A program made the position numbers and the translations under genes. From SAR202 cluster bacterium (GTDB lineage Bacteria > Chloroflexota > Dehalococcoidia > Lucifugimonadales > UBA3495), in assembly GCA_009392095.1 (NCBI GenBank), contig VFHF01000323.1:1-5188 (forward strand): a stretch of 5,188 bases of DNA, in the 5' to 3' direction. Under the pieces are notes generated by a model, which was not told where the DNA came from, searched no databases, and worked only from the letters and a program-made list of their open reading frames with translations. Below, in pieces: positions 1 to 5,188 of this stretch (positions are counted from its first letter, which is position 1; each line of letters starts with the position of its first letter).

Positions 1-107
1 ACCAACTACTAATTTGAGGTCGCTCGCCAGGCTTGATATGCAACTCGGTTAGTTACTAATTGAAGTAAATGCAGTTCTAGGCGTGGAAGAACCAGATTCA
101 CGACTAA

Positions 108-1256
108 TCACCACTGGACAAACATCGGCATGACCACGTGGATGTAGTCGTCCGAGTCGGTGGGTTTGAAGACGCCGGGGCTGGAGGATGTGGTCGTCTC
201 CAGAGCTATTTTGCCCTTCTCCAGCACGGACAGCACATCCAGTAGATAGCGGCTGTTGAAGGCAATCTTGCCTTCTTCGCCTTCTATCTCGTCCAGATCG
301 ACGGTGTCTTCGTTATCGCCGACTTCCTCGGAGCGGGCGGAAATCTCTACCTTGGGCGGCTCGGTGTCAGCCTCGGCCGGCATCAAATGCATCCTGATGA
401 TGTTGCTCCCGTCCCTGGCGAAGATGGACGCTGTCCGTGCTGCCCGCAGGACCGTCGGCAAGTCCATGACTGCTCTGGTTGTGTAGCTCTGAGGAATCAG
501 CTGCTCGTAGTTGGGGAAAGTCCCCTGGAGCAGTTGGGAGACTATCTCAACCGTGTCACCGCCCCGAATCCGGAACATGACCTGTCCCTTGGCCGGGGTC
601 ATAAGAATCTCCACCGGCTCTTCGCGGTCGCTGATCAACCGGTTCAACTCATTCATGGTTCGGGCGGGGATGATGACGCTCATCTCTTCAGGCACAGGCT
701 TGAGCAAGGCGCCGTGGTGGACCGCCAGTCGGAAGCCATCGGCGGCGGCCATGGTGAACTTGCTTTCGTCCAACTTGAGTTCGACACCGGTCAGAACCGG
801 ACGTGATTCCTCGGTGGCGGCGGCGAAAGCCACCCGCGTTATGGCCGACCGCAGGACAAACGGGTCAACTTCGGCGGCGATCCCGTCGTCAACCGTGGGG
901 ATGGGCGGGAATTCCGATGCATCGGTGATATTAATATGGGCTTTGGAACTGCCCGAAGATATCTCTAACAGCCCGGATCCCTCGTCCAACTGCAAGTTTA
1001 TCGGGTCATTGGGGAGGGAATTGACGAACTCGCTGAGCAGGCGGGCCGGCACCGTGATCGAGCCTTCTTCCTCTATCTTCGCCCCGACCCAGGTGGTCAT
1101 GGCTATCTCGAGATTGGTAGCCGATAACTTGAGCATCGATTGGTCGACGTTAAGTAGCACGTTGTGTATTACTGGCAGTGTGGCCCTATTGGCCACTGCT
1201 CGGCCAACCACAGCCAATCCCCGACTGAGGTTCTCTTGCAAGCACGTAATCTTCAT
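108..1256 (-). CDS. dnaN: DNA polymerase III subunit beta (sliding clamp), complete
   Basis: This encodes the ring-shaped cytoplasmic sliding clamp that holds DNA polymerase III and other clamp-binding proteins on DNA. The protein starts MKITCLQENL and is 382 residues, close to the 365-380 usual for the family. Visible family motifs are ATLPVIHNVLL (25-35), SATNLEIAM (45-53), FPPIP (116-120), ESRPVLTGVEL (150-160), ADGFRLAV (172-179), GTFPNYEQLIP (245-255), FNSRYLLDVL (333-342) and the C-terminal DDYIHVVMPM (369-378). These span all three clamp domains with no frameshift. An acidic stretch at about 309-329 precedes the last domain, and similar acidic loops occur in other beta clamps. A longer reading with 29 extra N-terminal residues is possible from 1343, but family proteins begin at MKI/MKF. 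The 1256 start also has an AGGTGG Shine-Dalgarno, and the upstream ATG touches the predicted -10 box. No dnaA or recF is visible next to it. The identification is firm. Confidence 0.97.
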   Translation of the reverse strand: MKITCLQENLSRGLAVVGRAVANRATLPVIHNVLLNVDQSMLKLSATNLEIAMTTWVGAKIEEEGSITVPARLLSEFVNSLPNDPINLQLDEGSGLLEISSGSSKAHINITDASEFPPIPTVDDGIAAEVDPFVLRSAITRVAFAAATEESRPVLTGVELKLDESKFTMAAADGFRLAVHHGALLKPVPEEMSVIIPARTMNELNRLISDREEPVEILMTPAKGQVMFRIRGGDTVEIVSQLLQGTFPNYEQLIPQSYTTRAVMDLPTVLRAARTASIFARDGSNIIRMHLMPAEADTEPPKVEISARSEEVGDNEDTVDLDEIEGEEGKIAFNSRYLLDVLSVLEKGKIALETTTSSSPGVFKPTDSDDYIHVVMPMFVQW

Positions 1257-1263
1257 CTTCCGC

Positions 1264-1269
1264 CCACCT
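1264..1269 (-). promoter_or_regulatory. Ribosome binding site of dnaN
   Basis: On the minus strand AGGTGG lies 7 nt before the ATG at 1256-1254. This is good Shine-Dalgarno complementarity at normal spacing. It decides the start in favour of the MKITCLQ reading over the longer open frame that begins at 1343. Confidence 0.75.
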
Positions 1270-1343
1270 GGCACTTTGCGACAATCTTGGTATGTGGTGC
1301 TGGATAGCGTCTGCCCTGGACGCCGCTTCTGATAGGCACGCAT

Positions 1344-1372
1344 ATTATGTCATTCGGGCTGGGTAAAAACAA
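1344..1372 (-). promoter_or_regulatory. Predicted sigma70-type promoter of dnaN
   Basis: Read on the minus strand, TTGTTT (1372-1367) and CATAAT (1349-1344) are separated by exactly 17 nt. The -10 matches consensus at five of six positions and the -35 at three of six. Initiation would fall near 1337, giving a leader of about 80 nt before the dnaN ATG at 1256. This is a prediction from consensus and spacing only. Confidence 0.55.
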
Positions 1373-1388
1373 CCGGATCCAAACGGTT
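1371..1388. repeat. Short inverted repeat beside the dnaN -35 box
   Basis: AACCG (1371-1375) and CGGTT (1384-1388) are perfect 5-bp inverted arms around an 8-nt spacer. The left arm overlaps the predicted dnaN -35 hexamer. A second inverted pair, GTCATT (1349-1354) and AATGAC (1392-1397), lies around it but is not concentric with it. An operator for dnaN is possible. Arms this short also arise by chance, so the functional reading is weak. Confidence 0.3.
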
Positions 1389-1461
1389 ATTAATGACTTT
1401 TGGACGCGAATCCCCTTCTGATAAATACGCCAAAAACCTAAGATTTGGGAGAAATCCTGTC

Positions 1462-1470
1462 TGCTATAAT
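1462..1470 (+). promoter_or_regulatory. Predicted extended -10 promoter for alaX and downstream genes
   Basis: TGCTATAAT is a perfect consensus extended -10 element (TGnTATAAT) with the hexamer at 1465-1470. No good -35 lies 16-18 bp upstream: GATTTG occupies the 17-bp position. Extended -10 promoters can work without a strong -35. Initiation would fall around 1476-1478, giving a leader of about 85 nt before the alaX ATG at 1563. It is the best promoter candidate for the rightward three-gene unit. Confidence 0.6.
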
Positions 1471-1521
1471 AGGCGCGGCCTGAATCAGAAGCCGTTTTAC
1501 GAGGCTAGTTCTTTAGATCCG

Positions 1522-1564
1522 AGGCCAAAATCCGATTCCCGAAACCTAGGCCGAAAATCCCGAT
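1522..1564 (+). repeat. Imperfect direct repeat in the alaX leader
   Basis: AGGCCAAAATCCGAT (1522-1536) recurs as AGGCCGAAAATCCCGAT (1548-1564), differing only by two single-base insertions, at a 26-nt offset. The second copy runs into the alaX start codon. CGGCCT at 1476-1481, near the predicted transcript 5' end, is complementary to AGGCCG at the start of copy two (6 bp), and its GGCCT part to AGGCC of copy one (5 bp). The repeat is seen directly. Any regulatory role is inferred. Confidence 0.45.
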
Positions 1565-2273
1565 GACCGAACTACTTTTTCACTCGGAAAGCTACGTTAA
1601 GGAATTCCAGGCTATCGTGACCGGTGTGTTTGACGGCGGAGTCGTTTTGGATCGAACCGCCTTCTACACCGGCGGTGGAGGCCAACCCAGCGATTCCGGT
1701 ACCCTAACCGACGGAGACCGAGAATACCGGGTAACCGGCGTCAAGCGGTCTGACGGCAAGTTGGTGCATCAGATCGCCGGAGACCTGCCTGCGGCCGGGG
1801 CAACCGTAAACGGGCTGATCGACTGGGACCGCCGCTATCTCTTGATGCGCACCCACACGGCCCTCCACATCCTATGCGGCGTGGTTTGGCGGGATTATGG
1901 CGCCCTGGTCACCGGTGGCGACATGAAACCCGGTGAGGGCCGCATGGACTTCGAATTCGAGAATTTCTCCGCCGAGTTTGTTGATGAATTGGAGATCAAG
2001 GTCAACGCTGAAGTGGCGGCGGACCGGGATATACACGTCAACAACCTGACAAGAGCGGAAGCCGACCAGGTCCCGGACCTGATCCGGACCAAGATCAACC
2101 TGCTGCCCCCCAACATCCAAAAGATTCGGACCATCGACATCCACGGTCTAGACCTCCAAGCCGACGGCGGCACACACGTGGCCAACACCCGGGAGGTCGG
2201 CGTAATCAAGGTGGTCGGCCATGAGAGCAAAGGCCGCATCAACAAGCGGATCAGGATCGCTTTGGAAGATTAG
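1563..2273 (+). CDS. AlaX-type alanyl-tRNA editing protein
   Basis: This is a free-standing homologue of the alanyl-tRNA synthetase editing domain, expected to hydrolyse mischarged Ser- or Gly-tRNA(Ala) in the cytoplasm. It is 236 residues, in the range of medium-length AlaX proteins. The N-terminal part carries the glycine-rich motif FYTGGGGQPSDSG (34-46), which short AlaX proteins lack. The zinc motif HxxxH is H98-T-A-L-H102. The second zinc motif, usually CGGTH, reads D201-G-G-T-H205 in LQADGGTHVANTREVG, so the Cys ligand is replaced by Asp. The C-terminus ends GRINKRIRIALED, as in synthetase second-additional-domain proteins. The ATG at 1563 is the first in frame and places the motifs normally. 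Its Shine-Dalgarno is weak: AGG at 1548-1550, 12 nt upstream. It is the first gene of the rightward unit. The family is secure. The substrate and the effect of the Cys change are not. Confidence 0.9.
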   Translation: MTELLFHSESYVKEFQAIVTGVFDGGVVLDRTAFYTGGGGQPSDSGTLTDGDREYRVTGVKRSDGKLVHQIAGDLPAAGATVNGLIDWDRRYLLMRTHTALHILCGVVWRDYGALVTGGDMKPGEGRMDFEFENFSAEFVDELEIKVNAEVAADRDIHVNNLTRAEADQVPDLIRTKINLLPPNIQKIRTIDIHGLDLQADGGTHVANTREVGVIKVVGHESKGRINKRIRIALED

Positions 2274-2320
2274 TCCCCTTTCCTAATGGACCGATTAACT
2301 CACGGGATAAATCTCCTCTC

Positions 2321-2325
2321 GGAGG
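2321..2325 (+). promoter_or_regulatory. Ribosome binding site deciding the hyuA-like start
   Basis: GGAGG lies 11 nt before the ATG at 2337. That spacing is slightly long but usable. The in-frame ATG at 2286 has no Shine-Dalgarno before it, only a pyrimidine-rich stretch. Starting at 2337 also leaves 14 residues before the VVGIDVGGTFTD motif, which suits a family whose proteins begin close to that motif. Confidence 0.6.
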
Positions 2326-2336
2326 CGTACCGCCCA

Positions 2337-4367
2337 ATGCCCGACAACTCCAGTCCTGACACCAACGTTCTTCGCCGAGTCGTGGGCATTGACGTGGGCG
2401 GCACCTTCACCGACATTGCTGTCTTGGAAGATGGCCGTTTATACGTCCATAAACTGCCATCTACTTCCGAAGACCCCTCCCGTGGAATACTCCAGGGCGT
2501 AAAAGAAACCGGCGTCACCTCCGCTGAATTCGTCCATGGCTCCACCGTCGCCACCAATGCGCTTTTAGAAGGCAAGGGCGCCCGCACCGCACTGGTCACC
2601 ACAATGGGATTCGAAGACGTGCTGGAGATCGGCCGTCAAAGCCGCGCCGAGCTATACAACCTGGAGATGGACCGGGTTCCAGCGTTGGCGCCTTGGGAAC
2701 TGCGCTTCGGACTTCCCGAACGGGTTGACCACACCGGCGTGATCGTCGAAGACCTGACACCAGAGTCGATCCAGACCATGATCGGACTAATTGACGAAAG
2801 CGGCGCCGAAGCGGTGGCCATATCCTTCTTGTTCTCTTTCTTGAACACCGCCCATGAAGAGATGGTCTTGGAAGCCTTGAAGAAGATGAAGAACCCGCCC
2901 TATATCTCCGCGTCTTTCAGGGTTATGCCCGAGTTCCGGGAGTACGAGCGGGCCAGCACGGTGGTGGTCAATGCCTACGTGGGGCAGGTCATGAGTCAGT
3001 ACTTGGGAGAACTTGAAGGTCCATTGGGCAAAGGACTGCGCATCATGCAGTCTTCCGGTGGGAGCATCACCGCCCGGTTGGCCTCCGAGCAACCAGTGCG
3101 GACAATCCTCAGCGGTCCAGCCGGCGGTGTGGTCGGCGCTTTCTATGTCGCCACGCAGGCCGGCTACCCAGACATCATCACCGTCGACATGGGCGGCACC
3201 TCAACTGACGTCTCCCTGTGTCCCGGCGTGATCAAAGAGACCACTTCCGCCAACGTGGGCGGTTACCCCATAGGCGTCCCGATGATCGACATCCACACTG
3301 TTGGGGCCGGCGGCGGCTCCATCGCCCGCGTGGATACCGGCGGCGCCCTGGTCGTTGGCCCGGAATCGGCGGGCGCAGATCCAGGTCCGGCCTGCTACGG
3401 CACCGGAGACCAGTTAACCGTCACTGACGCTAACCTGCATCTAGGACGCCTTCTAGCCGACAGATTCCTTGGCGGCCGCATCACCCTGGACCGGGGCCGG
3501 GTGGACGGTCTGATGCAGAAACTGGCCAGCCAGATTGATGCTGACGCCAACCAGGCGGCATTGGGAATCAACCGGGTGGTCAACGCGAACATGGAACGGG
3601 CCATTCGTACCATCTCCCTAGAACGAGGCTACGACCCCCGGTTATTCACCCTTGTACCATTTGGCGGCGCCGGGCCGATGCACGCCTGTGAACTGGCCCA
3701 GGAGTTAGGTATCCCTCGAGTGTTGGTGCCCGCCCACCCCGGCATATTGTCGGCCTTGGGCGTAGCCATCGCGGACATCGTCACGGACCATTCCCGGACT
3801 GTCATGCTGCGCGGGGCTGACCTCGACCGGGCCAGGGTGGATGAAGAGTTTCAGGGCATGGAAGGCGACGCCCGAGTCCAGATGGCCGGCGAGGGTCTGC
3901 CGGCGGACAGAATGACCGCCCGCCGTTTCCTGGACGTACGCTATGTGGGACAGTCATTTGAACTTACAGTCGAATACCCGAATCGTCCCGCTAGGACGAA
4001 GCTGACCAAGGTGATCAGCGACGCCTTCTATAAAGCCCACCTGAGGCGGTTCGGTTACGCCGACCGCAACGAGCCAGTGGAGGTGGTGAACCTGCGCCTA
4101 AAGATGGACGTCGCCATGGAGAAGCCCCAAGTAAAGCGGCAAAGCGCCGGTAGGCCGGACTCGTCCGCGGCGCTGATCGGCGAGGCTGAAGTCGTCTTCC
4201 AGCAGGGACCGCTGATGTCGCCGCTGTATCAGAGGGACGACCTGGTTTGCGGCAACCGAATCTCAGGCCCCTCATTGGTTATCCAAATGGACGCAACGAC
4301 AGTAGTCCCGCCCGGCTGGGGCGGAGCGGTGGACCCATTTGGCAATCTGCTGCTGGAGCCGGAATAA
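2337..4367 (+). CDS. Hydantoinase/oxoprolinase family protein (HyuA-like), complete
   Basis: This belongs to the ASKHA-fold family that includes N-methylhydantoinase subunit A, the N-terminal half of 5-oxoprolinase and acetone carboxylase beta subunit. These cytoplasmic enzymes couple ATP hydrolysis to opening of cyclic amides or to carboxylation. The 676-residue length is typical of HyuA. The N-terminal domain has GIDVGGTFTD (17-26) and HGSTVATNALLEGKGA (from 67). The central domain has IMQSSGGS (236-243), LSGPAGGVVGA (258-268), VDMGGTSTDVS (283-293), HTVGAGGGSIA (320-330) and GADPGPACYG (346-355). PFGGAGPMHACELA (441-454) follows. The C-terminal region has RFGYADRNEPVEVVNLRL (around 575) and GPSLVIQMDATTVVPPGW near the end. 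All nucleotide-binding motifs look intact. A longer start at 2286 would add 17 residues but lacks a ribosome binding site. It follows alaX by 63 bp. The usual HyuB partner is not next to it. The family is certain; the substrate is unknown, so I give no symbol. Confidence 0.92.
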   Translation: MPDNSSPDTNVLRRVVGIDVGGTFTDIAVLEDGRLYVHKLPSTSEDPSRGILQGVKETGVTSAEFVHGSTVATNALLEGKGARTALVTTMGFEDVLEIGRQSRAELYNLEMDRVPALAPWELRFGLPERVDHTGVIVEDLTPESIQTMIGLIDESGAEAVAISFLFSFLNTAHEEMVLEALKKMKNPPYISASFRVMPEFREYERASTVVVNAYVGQVMSQYLGELEGPLGKGLRIMQSSGGSITARLASEQPVRTILSGPAGGVVGAFYVATQAGYPDIITVDMGGTSTDVSLCPGVIKETTSANVGGYPIGVPMIDIHTVGAGGGSIARVDTGGALVVGPESAGADPGPACYGTGDQLTVTDANLHLGRLLADRFLGGRITLDRGRVDGLMQKLASQIDADANQAALGINRVVNANMERAIRTISLERGYDPRLFTLVPFGGAGPMHACELAQELGIPRVLVPAHPGILSALGVAIADIVTDHSRTVMLRGADLDRARVDEEFQGMEGDARVQMAGEGLPADRMTARRFLDVRYVGQSFELTVEYPNRPARTKLTKVISDAFYKAHLRRFGYADRNEPVEVVNLRLKMDVAMEKPQVKRQSAGRPDSSAALIGEAEVVFQQGPLMSPLYQRDDLVCGNRISGPSLVIQMDATTVVPPGWGGAVDPFGNLLLEPE

Positions 4368-4389
4368 TCCGCGAATCACCGCGTCTATC

Positions 4390-4393
4390 GGAG
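4390..4393 (+). promoter_or_regulatory. Ribosome binding site of the PIG-L deacetylase gene
   Basis: GGAG lies 6 nt before the ATG at 4400, within the 32-bp gap after the HyuA-like gene. It supports that start and suggests independent translation within a shared transcript. Confidence 0.6.
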
Positions 4394-4399
4394 TGCACC

Positions 4400-5188
4400 A
4401 TGGCCCAAGGGTCCCAAGAAAACCCTCAATTAACAGTATTAGGAATCTTTGCCCATCCAGATGATGAAGCGTTCGGGTCTGGGGGGACGCTGGCCGAATT
4501 GGTCCAAAAAGGCCATCGGGTTACGACCGTCTGCGCAACCAATGGTGACGTGGGTGAGATAAGCGATCCGGCGTTAGCCACTCCGGAGAACCTTTGGCAG
4601 GTGAGGCAAGGGGAGCTTCGAGATGCCATGGCGATTACCGGTATCTCCGACGTTCGGTTCCTCGGTTACAGGGACTCGGGTATGGACGGCACTCCTGACA
4701 ACGATAATCCGGCAAGTTTATTCCAGGCGGATGCAGGCAAGGTAGAATCCCAAATATCGGCCGTGATGCAAGAACTGACTCCGGACATCGTTATCACCCA
4801 CGACCCCACCGGCGGATACGGGCACCCTGACCACGTTACCGTCTACCAAAGGACCACAGCCGTTGTCGAGTCAATGACCGTGAATCGGCCTCTCCTCTAT
4901 TACGTATGCTTTCCTAGGGGTAATTTCAAAAAACTATGGCAAGAGATGATCGACGCTGGGATAACTCCGCCCTTCGCGAAGGAAGCGTTGGAGGATATCG
5001 GCTCACCCGATGACTATGTGACCACCGTAAGGGATGTTTCGGATCACGTTGAGATCAAGAAGGAGTCACTGAATCACCACAAGACCCAGTTGGACCCCAA
5101 CGGGCCGTTCAGTTCGCTTGCACCTGAATTTATGAACGCCTGGATGAGCACTGAGTATTTCTATCTCGCTCAACCTTCGACCGGTGAA
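4400..5188 (+). CDS. PIG-L/LmbE family zinc deacetylase, 3' end outside the window
   Basis: Members of this family remove the acetyl group from N-acetylglucosamine-type substrates. Examples are GlcNAc-inositol in mycothiol synthesis (MshB), GlcNAc-malate in bacillithiol synthesis (BshB) and GlcNAc-phosphatidylinositol in eukaryotes. I translated 263 codons with no stop before the edge. The first zinc motif is AHPDDE (18-23) and the second is GYGHPDH (139-145). By analogy with MshB, H19, D22 and H145 would bind zinc and D21 would be the general base. ATNGDVGEI (46-54) and LGYRDSG (88-94) are also typical of the family. HKTQLDP followed by WMSTEYFYLAQP close to the edge matches the usual C-terminal region, so little is probably missing. 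No signal peptide or membrane segment is seen, which suggests a cytoplasmic protein. It follows the HyuA-like gene by 32 bp with no terminator, so it is probably in the same operon. The family is certain; the substrate cannot be told. Confidence 0.93.
   Translation, partial: MAQGSQENPQLTVLGIFAHPDDEAFGSGGTLAELVQKGHRVTTVCATNGDVGEISDPALATPENLWQVRQGELRDAMAITGISDVRFLGYRDSGMDGTPDNDNPASLFQADAGKVESQISAVMQELTPDIVITHDPTGGYGHPDHVTVYQRTTAVVESMTVNRPLLYYVCFPRGNFKKLWQEMIDAGITPPFAKEALEDIGSPDDYVTTVRDVSDHVEIKKESLNHHKTQLDPNGPFSSLAPEFMNAWMSTEYFYLAQPSTGE

Larger units (their letters stand above)
1257..1562. other. Divergent intergenic region between dnaN and alaX
   Basis: This 306-bp non-coding stretch is more AT-rich than the flanking genes and separates two divergent genes. 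It holds one predicted promoter for each direction, the two leaders, a short inverted repeat beside the dnaN -35 box and a direct repeat in the alaX leader. I looked for DnaA boxes (TTATCCACA-like), a T-box leader motif and a tRNA, and found none. No small ORF with a convincing ribosome binding site was seen. Confidence 0.7.

Noticed and set aside
2..52. Tail of a plus-strand gene entering from the left edge (16 codons before TAG)
   Set aside because: It is too short to judge and shows no recognisable C-terminal motif; any random frame could be open this long.
74..92. Possible terminator hairpin after dnaN (arms GTTCT and AGAAC)
   Set aside because: The stem is only 5 bp with a 9-nt loop and no T tract follows on the minus strand, so it does not qualify as an intrinsic terminator.
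511..1332. Long plus-strand open frame (273 codons) opposite dnaN
   Set aside because: It lies entirely antisense to an unmistakable dnaN, is rich in Ser/Arg/Thr as expected of a shadow frame, and shows no family motif.
1257..1343. N-terminal extension of DnaN by 29 residues to the ATG at 1343
   Set aside because: The extra residues resemble no clamp sequence, the ATG at 1343 abuts the predicted -10 box, and the internal ATG at 1256 has a good Shine-Dalgarno and the standard MKI start.
1257..1562. Replication origin or T-box riboswitch in the divergent region
   Set aside because: No TTATCCACA-like DnaA box clusters are present, and there is no T-box sequence or leader of sufficient length before alaX.
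3013..3427. Two overlapping plus-strand small frames inside the HyuA-like gene
   Set aside because: They are out-of-frame shadows of conserved HyuA motifs, with Arg/Pro/Ser-rich low-complexity translations and no family features.
4368..4399. Terminator between the HyuA-like gene and the deacetylase (CGCG-6 nt-CGCG)
   Set aside because: It has four-base arms and no T tract, in a 32-bp gap that also holds a Shine-Dalgarno; read-through is more likely.

Overview
This 5.2 kb window holds four protein-coding genes. They are a complete dnaN (DNA polymerase III sliding clamp) on the minus strand and, divergent from it on the plus strand, an apparent three-gene unit. That unit is an AlaX-type alanyl-tRNA editing hydrolase, a HyuA-type hydantoinase/oxoprolinase-family protein, and a PIG-L/LmbE-family zinc deacetylase that is cut off by the right edge. 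No rRNA, tRNA, CRISPR array, insertion sequence or integrase was seen.

The organism is clearly a bacterium: it has a bacterial beta clamp, sigma70-type promoter sequences and Shine-Dalgarno sites. The coding DNA is moderately GC-rich and the intergenic DNA is more AT-rich. The general look of the proteins and the isolated dnaN would fit Chloroflexota (for example marine SAR202/Dehalococcoidia-like lineages). That is an impression from sequence style, not a demonstrated placement.

Layout: 1-107 is the region downstream of dnaN, with no recognisable gene and no convincing terminator. 108-1256 is dnaN (minus). 1257-1562 is a 306-bp divergent promoter region. It carries a dnaN promoter (TTGTTT-17 bp-CATAAT) on the minus strand, an extended -10 (TGCTATAAT) facing right, and a leader with a short direct repeat whose second copy runs into the alaX start codon. 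1563-2273 is alaX. 2337-4367 is the HyuA-like gene. 4400 to beyond 5188 is the deacetylase. The gaps between the three rightward genes are 63 and 32 bp with no terminator, so co-transcription is likely.

How the genes work together: dnaN is a core replication gene and is probably only a positional neighbour. AlaX hydrolyses mischarged tRNA(Ala). HyuA homologues are ATP-dependent amidohydrolase or carboxylase subunits that normally act with a HyuB-type partner, and no partner is visible here. PIG-L deacetylases remove acetyl groups from N-acetyl-sugar conjugates. No single pathway obviously links the three. I see no strong case for a wholly new system. The points most worth a second look are the Cys-to-Asp change in the AlaX zinc motif, the repeat-bearing alaX leader, and a HyuA with no adjacent HyuB.
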